Assembly: GCA_050951405.1 (NCBI GenBank)
Contig: JBMNIZ010000002.1
Span: 1 to 64,000, forward strand
Length of the DNA stretch: 64,000 bases
Source of the DNA: JBMNIZ01 sp050951405
GTDB taxonomy: Bacteria; Bacillota; DULZ01
Reading direction: 5' to 3'
Shown here piece after piece: positions 1 through 9,049 of the stretch (its first letter is position 1; each line of letters starts with the position of its first letter). The notes under the pieces were generated by a model that was given only the letters and a program-made list of their open reading frames with translations, ran no database searches and was not told the origin of the DNA. A program made the translations under genes and the position numbers.

Positions 1-666
1 CCGGTAGCTGGTGCCGTTGATATAAAAAATATGGGCATGGTGCACCAGACGATCAATTATGGCCGCAGCTACCACATGATCGGAAATATTTCCCCCCATC
101 CGTCAAAGTTGTAATTGCTGGTTAGGATGATGCTTCCCTTTTCATAGCGCATGGAAACCAGGCGAAAGAGAAGGTTGGCCTGTTCTTTAGTGACTGGCAT
201 GTAGCCGAGTTCGTCGATGATTAGAAGATTAAGCCGGGAATAACCCAACAACTTGTCCAGCAAACTGCCGTCTTTGGCGCTTAAAAGCAGTTCTTCCAAT
301 AGCTTCTGAACGGTAACAAATCCCACCCTGTATTTGGCCATGCAAGCCTTGACACCTAAGGCTATTGACAGGTGGGTCTTTCCTACCCCGGGGGGACCCA
401 AAAAGATGATATTTTTCCTTTTTTTCCACGAAATCCAGGGAGCCCAAAGAAATAATCTCCCTCTCCCGGATGGAAGGCTGGAAGCTAAAGTCAAATTCCT
501 CCATGGTTTTGATGAAAGGAAAACGGGCTTTGGTAACTTTGGTTTTGACCGTGGCTTCATTTTTCCTCCTTATCTCCTCTTCCAAAAGCAGGGAGAGGTA
601 CTCGATGTAGGAAAGGTCCCGTTTAATCCTAACCGGAGGTAGATTTAATTTTAACTGTCCATCCAT
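1..666 (-). pseudogene. istB: IS21-family transposition helper ATPase IstB, broken and cut by the window edge
   Basis: AAA+ helper protein that works with the IstA transposase of IS21-type elements. The minus strand encodes a recognisable IstB: an N-terminal part (LSYIEYLSLLLEEE, then FDFSFQPS), a Walker A motif (GPPGVGKTHL), a Walker B region (LLIIDELGY), and a C-terminal stretch (DHVVAAAIIDRLVHHAHIF) that runs off the left edge. The reading frame breaks twice: near 425, in a run of T/A just before the Walker A motif, and near 90, after YNFDGWGEIF. The chosen start (ATG at 666) lies inside an ORF that also carries the end of IstA. The product would be non-functional as sequenced. Confidence 0.85.
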
Positions 667-1322
667 CGGGAGAAGAGGGGCAACCTCCTTCAATTCCAGC
701 AGCCTCTTTATGCTGTTTTTGTGGAAAGAGCCTATTTCAAGGCATTCTCTGATGGTTGCTGTGATATCTTCCGGAGTATACAGCTCCAGATAGCTTAAGA
801 TTTCCGCCAGATGCCAGTACAGGTTGGCGCCGCACTCTGTACGCAAACCTTCAAGATACTTTTGCCCGTCCTCGCCAAAGGCAGCGGTAAACTCTTGTAC
901 CAGAGCTGAACGAGCCTTCAGTTTCTTTTCCTGGTAATGGCGGTTGATGGTTTCGTGTTCGGGGATGGGGGAGACGACCCGTTTGCTTTTTGATTTCAAG
1001 GTCAAACTCCGCCAAAAGGCCTCCTGCCTCGTCATATACCCTCAAGCGCCGGCCGGCCTAAAGTGCTGTGGGGCCTTTGCTTACCATTATCCATCACCAG
1101 CTCCAGGGCATAACCGCGCGAAGAAGGCGATGGCTTCAGTCAAGACCCGGATCACATCAGCGGTGGTGATGGATAAGGAGAAAGTGTAAAATTTCATGAG
1201 GAGGACCGGCTTCTTTCAAGTATTTCCTAACTGTATTTCTTGGACACTCCTACCGTTCTGGCTATTTGCCTGATGCTGACCCCTTGAGCATGCAGTGCCT
1301 TAATGCGCTGCCATTTGTACAT
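649..1322 (-). pseudogene. istA: IS21-family transposase IstA, degenerate and internally deleted
   Basis: Remnant of the IS21 transposase. Reading the minus strand from ATG 1322 gives an N-terminal helix-turn-helix (YKWQRIKALHAQGVSIRQIA, then RTVGVSK), which breaks by one base near 1240 and resumes as NTVRKYLKEAGPPHE. A C-terminal part is recognisable at about 650-1030 (VRVYDEAGGLLAEF, then ARSALVQEF and YTPEDI). The whole remnant is about 220 codons, while IstA proteins are normally about 400-500 residues, so most of the DDE catalytic core is missing. There are at least three frame breaks. A good ribosome binding site (GAGGTGG) precedes the start. Clearly inactive. Confidence 0.75.
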
Positions 1323-1373
1323 GCTGACCACCTCTTTTCTCCCCTCCTTTTCAGGGGAGATTTTATCACAGGC

Positions 1374-1421
1374 GGGTCAGTTTTACTTGACGATCTAGGG
1401 TCAATTCTATTTTACGATCTA
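1374..1421. repeat. IS21-type multiple terminal repeats (two tandem 24-bp copies)
   Basis: Two adjacent 24-bp repeats, 1374-1397 and 1398-1421. Both follow the pattern GGGTCA-N2-TT-N-TA-N-TT-N-ACGATCTA and differ at only a few positions. They sit just upstream of istA at the outer end of the element. IS21-family elements characteristically carry several such repeats at each end, as transposase binding sites. They mark the right boundary of the element near 1421; the left end lies outside the window. Confidence 0.7.
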
Positions 1422-1707
1422 TAGGTGAAATGAACTCACCTTGGCTTTATTTTATAGCTCGACGTGAAAAACGTATTATTGTATTAGGCAGGATTGATCA
1501 GACAGGCTTGTCCTGTTTTTTTGTTATGGCATGATTTTACAGGCAAAACCATTAACAAGGGGAAATTAAGGCAGGTCAGTCATAGTTGAATGCCAATGGC
1601 TGGTGAAAGGGAATTGTCCCATGATATAATTAACTGAACAGCATGAAGGTGGACAGGGCGTTAGATCAACAGCCCCATCGATTTTGTTTGGAATAGGGGA
1701 GAGATCA

Positions 1708-3444
1708 ATGGTGGATAACAAACAGGTGGCTGCCATTCTTGAGGAAATAGGCTTGCTGCTGGAATTGCAGGGAGAAAGCCCTTTTAAATCAAGGGCTTAT
1801 TACAACGGAGCCAGGACCATCGAGTTTTTAACGGAAGATTTGACCAAGCTGGTGGAAGAGGACAAGCTTAAGGAATTGCCCGGCATCGGGAAAGCTCTGA
1901 CGGAAAAGATTGCGGAACTGGTGCTGACGGGAAGGCTGGCTTATTATGAAGAGCTGAAAAAAGCCATTCCCTCTGGAGTGCTGGAATTGCTACGCATCCC
2001 GGGTCTTGGCCCCAAAAAGGCCGGTATCCTCTACCGAGAACTGGGGATTACCAGCATCGGAGAATTGGAATATGCTTGCAAGGAAAACCGCCTGATCACC
2101 TTGAAAGGATTCGGAGCCAAAACTCAGGCCAAATTCCTGGCCGGGGTGGACTATCTGAAAAGATTTCAAGGCCAACATCGGCTGGCTGATGCCTGGCCCT
2201 GGGCTATGGAAATTCTATCTTACTTGAAGGACTGTCCTTGGGTGGTGGAGGCGGAAATTGCCGGAAGTATCAGGCGCGGTAAAGAGATAGTGAAAGACCT
2301 GGACCTGGTGGCCAGTTCCCGGGAACCGGAGAAAGTGAGCCAATACTTGACGGGGTTACCCCGGTGGAAGAAGTGATCGCGCCTGGACCCTACCAAAACC
2401 AGTGTCAAATTGGAGTATGGACTGCCCCTGGATTTACGGGTGGTGGAACCTCAACAATTCCCCTATGCCCTCCATCATTTCACCGGGAGCAAGGAGCACC
2501 ATACCGCTTTAAGGCATTTGGCCAAGGGCATGAAGCTGAAGATCAACGAGTACGGTATTTTCCACGGGGATGAACTCCTGCTGTGCCAGGATGAAAAAGA
2601 TTTTTATCGAGTCCTGGGGCTGGATTATATTGTCCCGGAATTGCGGGAAAATACCGGGGAAATCGAGGCTTCTTTAGAAGGAAGGCTGCCTGATTTGGTG
2701 GAGGGGGAGGATATCAAAGGGGTTTTTCATGTTCATACCAATTACAGCGATGGAGCCAATACCATCGAGGAGATGGTCAAGGGGGCCCGGGATCGGGGAT
2801 ACCGCTACCTTGGCATTACTGATCACAGCCAGTCGGCTTTTTATGCGGGAGGATTGAAGGTGGAGGACCTACTTCGCCAGCGGGAAGAAATCCGGGCAAT
2901 ACAGGAAGAATATCCGCAGATCATGATTTTTCACGGGATTGAGTCGGAAATCAAGGCGGACGGTTCCTTGGATTATGATGATGACATCCTGGCTTTATTT
3001 GATTTTGTCATTGCTTCGGTGCACAGTCATTTTAGTGCCGGTGCCGATTTAACCCAACGTTTGATCAGAGCCATGTCTCATCCAGCGGTAACCATGCTGG
3101 GACACCCAACCGGCAGACTGCTTCTGGCCAGGGAAGGCTATCGGGTAGACATGGAAGCTGTTCTGGAGGCAGCCCGGGAGTATCAGGTGATCATTGAGCT
3201 GAATGCTTCTCCCGCCAGGCTGGATCTTGATTGGCGCCATTTGCCCAAGGCCAAGGAGTTAGGAGTAAAAGTGAGCATTAATCCGGATGCTCACCGGGTG
3301 GAAGAATTGGATGATATCAGGTATGGGGTCTTGATGGCCAGGAAAGGCTGGTTGAAAGCTTCTGATGTTTTTAACACCATGGGCCCCAGGATAGTGCGCC
3401 GCTACCTGGAAGAAAGGAGACGAAGCTGGGTGAATAAGTCGTAG
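1708..3444 (+). CDS. polX: DNA polymerase/3'-5' exonuclease PolX (frameshifted as sequenced)
   Basis: Family X DNA polymerase with a PHP-type exonuclease domain, used in base-excision and gap repair. The N-terminal part has helix-hairpin-helix motifs (LPGIGKALTEKI, IPGLGPKKAG) and a nucleotidyltransferase motif (GSIRRGKE, then KDLDLV). The C-terminal PHP domain has the metal-binding series HVHTNYSDG, GITDHSQS, HGIESEI, SVHSHF, GHPTGR and NPDAH. Start ATG 1708 follows a GGGGAGAG site; an in-frame TTG 24 bases upstream is less likely. Two one-base shifts, near 2362 (before VEEVIAPGP) and near 2391 (before TKTSVKLEYG), split the gene in two. Homology continues directly across both, so the gene is probably intact in the cell. 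Confidence 0.9.
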
Positions 3445-3773
3445 GGCTAAGGCCTTATGCTGGTCCAGCAGTAGCGGTGGCAGGGCGGTTTTTGGAACAT
3501 ATTCCTTTCTTTTGTAGAAAAGCCGGTTAGCCGGCTTTTTTTGATGGCAAAAAAACGGTCTCTGGCTGTCATAGGTCATTGTAAAGTAAAAACGCATTTG
3601 TTTTCGACAGCAAGAAATTGCAACTATAAGTAAAAATTATTCAAAGGTATAGAAGATTTTTTCGAGAAACTGTCAAGCAAGACATAGCCTTGTTGCAATT
3701 TGTCATTCCAAGAGGTGGTTGCTTTCGGCAAATATGTGACCAATATAACAAATAAAAAGGAGGAATGGATAAA
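3445..3773 (+). other. Intergenic region upstream of the flavoprotein operon
   Basis: 329 bases without a gene. It holds the polX terminator at 3518-3543 and an A/T-rich stretch (3600-3760) that probably carries the promoter of the following operon. I could not settle on one -35/-10 pair there, and I found no sigma-54 type GG-N10-GC site. The strong ribosome binding site AAAAGGAGG ends at 3763. Confidence 0.5.
3518..3543 (+). terminator. Rho-independent terminator after polX
   Basis: Hairpin AAAGCCGG-TTA-GCCGGCTTT followed by a run of T, about 75 bases after the polX stop. Confidence 0.75.
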
Positions 3774-5465
3774 TTGAAAACAAGTGTAATTTCCGCCGAT
3801 ATTTTAATTATCGGCGGCGGCAGCGGTGGAATAATGGCCGCCCTGCGCGCTAAAGAAATGAACCCGGATCAAAGAGTAGTTGTTTTCGAAAAAGGCCATA
3901 TGAAGTACAGCGGCTGCATTCCCCGGGGCATGGATGCATTAAATATCGTGACGGTGCCCGGGGTGGCTACGCCGGAAGATTATGTGGAGGACGCTGTTAA
4001 AGGCTGCGAAGGAATTCTCGATGAAGGGCCTAGCTATGAAATGGCCAAGAGAAGCTGGCCCCTGATGCAGAAGCTTATTTCCTGGGGAGTCCACTTCCCT
4101 AAATATAATGGCCAATATGAAGTAGTGAAGGCCCATGCCAATAAAGGCTATACCGTCACTATGCAGGAGCCCAATTTAAAAACCATCCTCTATGAGAGAC
4201 TGCAGAAGACCGATTGCATTGTCCTCAACCGGACTATGGCTCTGGAACTGATCGTTGAAGACGGCAGGGTTGCCGGAGCCGTGGGGATGAATGTTCGTAC
4301 CGGCGAATTAATTGTCTGCCATGCCAAAGCAGTGATTCTCACTTCCGGAGGATGTGCCAGGTTTGGACTGCCCGGTAACGGCTATTTGTACGGGGTTTAC
4401 GATTGTCCTGCCAACACAGGGGATGGCTACACCATGGCCTATCGGGCCGGTGCGGAATTAACCGGATTGGAGTATACCCTTTACTATTACATTATCAAAG
4501 ATATCAGCTCGCCTCTTCTTTACATCACTCTCACCCGCGGCGCCCAATTGCTGAACGCATTTGATGAAAGGCTTGATTATGGACATCCCTCCATCAAATC
4601 AATAATTAATGAACATGTAGAGGGCCGAGGCTACATCAGAATCAGAATGAGCCATCTGCCGGAAGAAAAAATCAAAAGCATTGAGGATATCTTGTTCACC
4701 ACGGAAAAGCCCGCTTGTCAGCGCTTTTTTGAAGGCCGCGGTATTAACTTCAGGAGCAAAGATATTGAATTGGGGCCCACGGAAACCTACCTCTGTGGTG
4801 GCCATGGCATCACCGGCATAGTGGTGGATGAGCAAGCGAAAGCGTCTGTTCCAGGCTTATATGCCGCCGGCGATGTGGCCAGTGTGGGAAGAGGCCATCT
4901 GTCTGGTGCCTTTGTTTTCGGTGAAATCGCGGCAGAGGCTGCCTCCGAGTACGTAAAATCCATCAGCGATAGTGATCAAGCAGATGCTTCTAGCTTTGTC
5001 AATAATGTCAAGGACAAGATTGAAAGATGGCAGAACACCGACGCTGAAGCATCTATTGAGGAGTTCGAATACAAGACCCGCCGGCTGATTGAGGAATTCT
5101 TAACACCTCCCAAAAATGATTATAAACTGAGACGCGGTATTGAAACCATGGAGGCCATGCAAAAGGAACTTTTCGAAAAAGTGCGCATCAACAGGGTGCA
5201 TGATCTGGTGAAAGCTTTTGAAGTAGAAAGTATCATTTCTTGCGGCATCCTGTCCGCTACAGCTTCCCGGGAGAGAAAGGAAAGCAGGTGGGGGAACTGG
5301 CACTACCGGTCCGACTATCCCAAGAAAGACGATGAAAACTTCCTTAAATTGCTGATCGTGAAGAGAGATGAGAGCAAGGATGCCCCGGCGGTTACCCTTC
5401 GAGATCCACAAAAAGTACTGAATGTAGACGAGAATTTTGAAGGGAGGGTATCGGTCCATGAGTAA
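3774..5465 (+). CDS. AprA-like FAD-dependent oxidoreductase (fumarate reductase/adenylylsulfate reductase flavoprotein family)
   Basis: Flavoprotein of the fumarate reductase/succinate dehydrogenase superfamily, closest in layout to the alpha subunit of adenylylsulfate reductase. It has a Rossmann FAD motif near the N-terminus (ILIIGGGSGGIMAALRA), an AprA-like YSGCIPRGMDALN segment followed by TPEDYV, a second FAD segment (GLYAAGDVASVGRG, about residues 365-380), and an AprA-like C-terminal tail (SRWGNWHYRSDYP). At about 565 residues it is shorter than true AprA (about 620-660). The Shine-Dalgarno AGGAGG ends one base before ATG 3765, so TTG 3774, ten bases away, is the more plausible start. 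It overlaps the next gene by 8 bases. It is paralogous to the protein at 11728. The substrate is unknown; I do not claim APS reductase activity. Confidence 0.8.
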   Translation: MKTSVISADILIIGGGSGGIMAALRAKEMNPDQRVVVFEKGHMKYSGCIPRGMDALNIVTVPGVATPEDYVEDAVKGCEGILDEGPSYEMAKRSWPLMQKLISWGVHFPKYNGQYEVVKAHANKGYTVTMQEPNLKTILYERLQKTDCIVLNRTMALELIVEDGRVAGAVGMNVRTGELIVCHAKAVILTSGGCARFGLPGNGYLYGVYDCPANTGDGYTMAYRAGAELTGLEYTLYYYIIKDISSPLLYITLTRGAQLLNAFDERLDYGHPSIKSIINEHVEGRGYIRIRMSHLPEEKIKSIEDILFTTEKPACQRFFEGRGINFRSKDIELGPTETYLCGGHGITGIVVDEQAKASVPGLYAAGDVASVGRGHLSGAFVFGEIAAEAASEYVKSISDSDQADASSFVNNVKDKIERWQNTDAEASIEEFEYKTRRLIEEFLTPPKNDYKLRRGIETMEAMQKELFEKVRINRVHDLVKAFEVESIISCGILSATASRERKESRWGNWHYRSDYPKKDDENFLKLLIVKRDESKDAPAVTLRDPQKVLNVDENFEGRVSVHE

Positions 5466-7068
5466 TATCCTGGAGGTACTGGCGCAGAACATTATCATCG
5501 ACAAAGAAAAGTGCATCTTTTGCGGCAAATGTGTGGATGTCTGTATCATCGACAATTTACGAATGAAGCTGGCCCCTTGCCGGCAGGCTTGCCCCCTGGG
5601 AGTGAATTGTCAAGGTTATGCCCAGCTGGTAGCCAGAGGAGAGGAGGCCAAGGCCCTGGAAGTGATCGGGGAAGATCTGCCTTTCCCGGGTATCCTAGGC
5701 AGAATCTGCCATCATCCTTGTGAAAGGGAATGTTCCCGCAATCAGGTGGACGGAAGCGGTGTTTCCTTGAGAGTCTTAAAGAGATACCTGGCGGATACGC
5801 AAGAGCTGGTCATTGAAGATCTGCTGCCGGAAAAAGAACTGGCGGCAAAGGTGGCGGTTATCGGTGGAGGGCCGGCGGGAATGATGGCGGCTTACACTCT
5901 GAGAAAAAAGGGTTATCAGGTGACCATATACGAAGCAGGCAATAAATTGGGAGGCATGCTGGTGAGCTGCATACCGGAGTTTCGTCTGCCCCAGCTGGTA
6001 GTACAAAAGGAAACGTCCATCCTGGAAAAGATGGGAGTCGAAGTATTGTATAATACCAGAGTGGGTAAAGATGTGAGCTTAGACCAGATCCTTGATCAGT
6101 ATCAAGCTGTCATCCTGGCTACGGGAACACCGGTTTCGAAAAAGCTGGGCCTGCCGGGAGAAGATGCCTCCAATGTTTATGAAGCCCTGGACTATTTAAG
6201 AAAAGCCAAAGCAAACGAAGGGATTCCCGCTGACGGCAAAAAGGTGCTGGTGATCGGCGGAGGGAATACGGCCATTGATGTGGCCCAAACTGCCTATAGG
6301 TTGGGGGCCAAAGAAGTGAGAGTGGTTTGCCTGGAAGACCGCCAGAGCATGCCCGCCTACCAGTGGGAAGTGGCCGATGCTCTGGAAGAAGGCATAATCA
6401 TTGAAAATGGTTGGGGCCCGTCCCGTTTTGTGGTGGAAAATGGCCAGATAAATTCGGTAGAGTTTCAACGCTGCTATGCTGTTTTTGATGAAGACGGCAA
6501 ATTTGATCCTCAGTTTTCTCCTGGTGAGAAGCAGGTATTCAGCGCCGATCTGGTGGTGGTTGCTATTGGGCAGGAAATGGATTCCGGACTGCAGTTGGGC
6601 AGTATTGAAGTGAAAGATGGCTTTGTGCTGGCCGATGCAGTGACCAAGCAGACATCAACAGCCAAAGTATTTGCTGCCGGCGATGTTACCGTGGGAGCTA
6701 AGTCAGTGGTTGACGCCATGGCTCAAGGGCGGGAAGCGGCCATTTCAGTGGACCGGTATCTGAATGATATTCCGGTGGAATATGATCGTGATCCGCTGGT
6801 TTCTTGCGATGTGGACTTCCAGGTTGACCTGTCCAGGGCGGAAGCCATCCCCCGGGTATCCGCAGCCAGATTGGCCGGGGAAGAAAGAGCCAGCTTCCTG
6901 GAGCTGGAAAAGGGTATCACCAAAGAGCAGGCCTTGATGGAGGCAAAGCGCTGCCTATCCTGTGGAGAGCCCCACGGCAAATTCAGGACCTGCTGGTCTT
7001 GCTTGCCCTGTGAGGTGGAATGCCCAGAGGAAGCTCTCTATGTAAAGATACCTTATATCATGAGATAG
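5458..7068 (+). CDS. GltD-like NAD(P)H:acceptor oxidoreductase fused to ferredoxin domains
   Basis: Iron-sulfur flavoprotein related to the small subunit of glutamate synthase. Domain order: a [4Fe-4S] ferredoxin-type motif (CIFCGKCVDVC, about residues 18-28); a GltD-type iron-sulfur domain (CRQACPLGVNC, then CHHPCERECSR); an FAD site (VIGGGPAGMMAA); an NAD(P) site (VIGGGNTAIDVA); a second FAD site (VFAAGDV); and a cysteine-rich C-terminus (CLSCGEPHGKFRTCWSCLPC, then EVECPEEAL). Start ATG 5458 follows AAGGGAGG and overlaps the flavoprotein stop, so the two are translationally coupled. The likely role, by inference, is electron transfer between NAD(P)H and the neighbouring AprA-like flavoprotein. 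No glutamate synthase large subunit is nearby, so it is not part of GOGAT. Confidence 0.8.
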   Translation: MSNILEVLAQNIIIDKEKCIFCGKCVDVCIIDNLRMKLAPCRQACPLGVNCQGYAQLVARGEEAKALEVIGEDLPFPGILGRICHHPCERECSRNQVDGSGVSLRVLKRYLADTQELVIEDLLPEKELAAKVAVIGGGPAGMMAAYTLRKKGYQVTIYEAGNKLGGMLVSCIPEFRLPQLVVQKETSILEKMGVEVLYNTRVGKDVSLDQILDQYQAVILATGTPVSKKLGLPGEDASNVYEALDYLRKAKANEGIPADGKKVLVIGGGNTAIDVAQTAYRLGAKEVRVVCLEDRQSMPAYQWEVADALEEGIIIENGWGPSRFVVENGQINSVEFQRCYAVFDEDGKFDPQFSPGEKQVFSADLVVVAIGQEMDSGLQLGSIEVKDGFVLADAVTKQTSTAKVFAAGDVTVGAKSVVDAMAQGREAAISVDRYLNDIPVEYDRDPLVSCDVDFQVDLSRAEAIPRVSAARLAGEERASFLELEKGITKEQALMEAKRCLSCGEPHGKFRTCWSCLPCEVECPEEALYVKIPYIMR

Positions 7069-7110
7069 TTCTTCGCAGAAAGCCGATTAAGTAGGAGAAG
7101 AGTTGCCATA

Positions 7111-7157
7111 CTAACCTGTTTACTTGCCGGCTTTATCCCGGCAAGTAAATAGGTTAG
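7111..7157 (+). promoter_or_regulatory. Large intercistronic inverted repeat
   Basis: Two 20-base arms (7111-7130 and 7138-7157) pair at 19 of 20 positions around a 7-base loop; the left arm is CTAACCTGTTTACTTGCCGG. It lies between the oxidoreductase stop and dctQ, and no T-run follows, so it is not a standard terminator. It may be an RNA-processing or stability hairpin that sets the transporter level, or an operator. Confidence 0.6.
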
Positions 7158-7172
7158 AGAGGGGGAGATTAT

Positions 7173-7688
7173 TTGGGTGGTGTCAAAAAACTTCTAGACT
7201 GGCTGGAGAAAATATGTATTGTAGGGTCTATTTTTACTTTTGCCGTCATGATTATCATGGGGGTACTTCAAGTTGTGGGCAGATATGTTGCATTTGGTAA
7301 TTATTTATTCTTTACCGAAGAAGTAGCTCGCTATATGTTTATTTGGGGAGTTTTTTTAGCTTCTCCAGTTTGCCTTCGCAGGCAAAGCCATGCTGCCGTT
7401 ACGCTGTTTGTGAGCTGGATGCCTAAAAAAGCAAGAAAAGTAGTTTTGACTATTGCTTCTCTTTGCTGTATTTTCTTTTTCTTTCTCATTTTTTACAAGG
7501 GCATAGAATTAACCAGTGTTACCTGGAGACAGGCTTCCCCTGCTTTGGAAATTCCCATGGGATCCATTTATATGGCCATTCCTGTAGGTGGCTTTCTCAT
7601 GCTTCTTTATTCCCTTGAGAATCTAATTACAGAAATTATCCCCAAGCTGGCAGGTGGAAAAGCTGAAGGGGAGGGAACGGAATGCTGA
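7173..7688 (+). CDS. dctQ: TRAP transporter small permease subunit DctQ
   Basis: Small membrane subunit of a tripartite ATP-independent periplasmic (TRAP) transporter. 171 residues with four hydrophobic segments (about residues 15-40, 48-68, 88-110 and 128-150), and the family-typical EEVARYMFIWGVFLASPVCLR around residues 48-68. The start is TTG 7173 behind GAGAGGGGGAG. It overlaps dctM by 7 bases, as is usual for dctQM pairs. It forms a transport unit with the next two genes; the large inverted repeat upstream may separate its expression from the redox genes. Confidence 0.9.
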   Translation: MGGVKKLLDWLEKICIVGSIFTFAVMIIMGVLQVVGRYVAFGNYLFFTEEVARYMFIWGVFLASPVCLRRQSHAAVTLFVSWMPKKARKVVLTIASLCCIFFFFLIFYKGIELTSVTWRQASPALEIPMGSIYMAIPVGGFLMLLYSLENLITEIIPKLAGGKAEGEGTEC

Positions 7689-8959
7689 ATCTATACATTT
7701 TCGGTTCGATGATTTTGTTGATGATCATCAGGGTGCCAATTGCTGTGGCTTTGGGCTTGGCGGGTGTTGTTGGATTGCTTTTCATGGGGAATGTCCCTTT
7801 GACTGTGGTGGTCCAGAGGATGTTCACCAGCAACGATTCCTTTCCTCTTTTAGCTATTCCCTATTTTATGCTGGCCGGGGAATTGATGACCAGCGGCGGT
7901 GTTTCCAAAAGATTGGTGAGATTTGCAGCCTCTTTGGTGGGCCATTTCCGCGGTGGCTTAGGTGGAATATCCATTCTGGCCTCTTCCTTTTTTGCTGCCC
8001 TATCCGGATCCAATGCTGCCACCGTGGCAGCTATCGGAGCAGTGATGATACCTTCCATGCAAGAAAGAGGATATCCTAAGGCTTATACGGCCGCCACCAT
8101 AGCAGCCGCCGGCGTGACGGGGATGATTATACCTCCCAGTATTCTCATGATTCTTTATGGGGTTATTGCCGGAGTATCTGTCGGAGACCTTTTCATCGCG
8201 GGTTTTCTTCCGGGGATACTGATTTGTACTAGCATGATGTTCCTCAACTGGCTTCTTTGCAAGAACCAACACTTGGCAGTCGAACCTTGGCGGGGCTTGT
8301 CAGAAATATGGCACAGCTTTAAAGATGCCATCTGGGCACTCTTAATGCCGGTGATCATTTTGGGGGGCATCTACGGAGGGATTTTTACTCCCACTGAGGC
8401 AGCCGCTATAGCTGCAGTCTATGGTTTTATTGTTGGTTTCTTTATTTACAAAGAGTTAAACTTGAAAAAATTGCCGGACATTATCTTGCGTTCCGCTTTA
8501 TCCACGGCGGTGGTCATGCTGGTGATGAATACGGCCGGTCTTTTTGGTTGGGTCATTACTGCCCATCAAATACCCCAGCGTTTTGCGGCAAGTATGTCGG
8601 CCTTTTCCGACAGCCATATTGTTTTCTTACTTTTGGTTAACATTTTGCTGCTGATTGTTGGCTGCTTCATGAATGCGGCCGCTGCTATCCCTATTTTTGC
8701 TTCGATCTTATTTCCTGCTGCTATGAATTTTGGAATTGACCCGCTGCTTTTTGGGATCATCATGGTGGTGAACCTGAGCATAGGAACGATTACTCCCCCG
8801 CTGGGGGTAGACCTTTTTGTTGCTTCCACCATCAGCAAGGTTTCCCTGGAAGAGATCATCGGGAAAATTTGGCCCTACATCATCATTGTCATTATCGACC
8901 TGCTCATAATCACCTACTACCCACCCATCAGCCTCTTTTTAGTCAAATTGTTGACATGA
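7682..8959 (+). CDS. dctM: TRAP transporter large permease subunit DctM
   Basis: Large membrane subunit that drives sodium- or proton-coupled uptake of an organic acid. 425 residues, hydrophobic throughout. Signature stretches include FAALSGSNAATVAAIG (residues 101-116), the ITPPLGVDLFV segment and the YGGIFTPTEAAAIAAVYG segment, all typical of DctM/SiaM. The start ATG overlaps the end of dctQ. The substrate cannot be read from the sequence; the context (AprA-like flavoproteins, a two-component system) suggests a carboxylate or sulfonate used as carbon source or electron acceptor. Confidence 0.92.
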   Translation: MLNLYIFGSMILLMIIRVPIAVALGLAGVVGLLFMGNVPLTVVVQRMFTSNDSFPLLAIPYFMLAGELMTSGGVSKRLVRFAASLVGHFRGGLGGISILASSFFAALSGSNAATVAAIGAVMIPSMQERGYPKAYTAATIAAAGVTGMIIPPSILMILYGVIAGVSVGDLFIAGFLPGILICTSMMFLNWLLCKNQHLAVEPWRGLSEIWHSFKDAIWALLMPVIILGGIYGGIFTPTEAAAIAAVYGFIVGFFIYKELNLKKLPDIILRSALSTAVVMLVMNTAGLFGWVITAHQIPQRFAASMSAFSDSHIVFLLLVNILLLIVGCFMNAAAAIPIFASILFPAAMNFGIDPLLFGIIMVVNLSIGTITPPLGVDLFVASTISKVSLEEIIGKIWPYIIIVIIDLLIITYYPPISLFLVKLLT

Positions 8960-9049
8960 GGGCAGGAATTCTTGCGTTAAAGGGGGGATGATGATCTTCA
9001 GGTAATTGTTGTATCCTTAACTATTGTTTAATAGACAAGGAGGGTCGTT

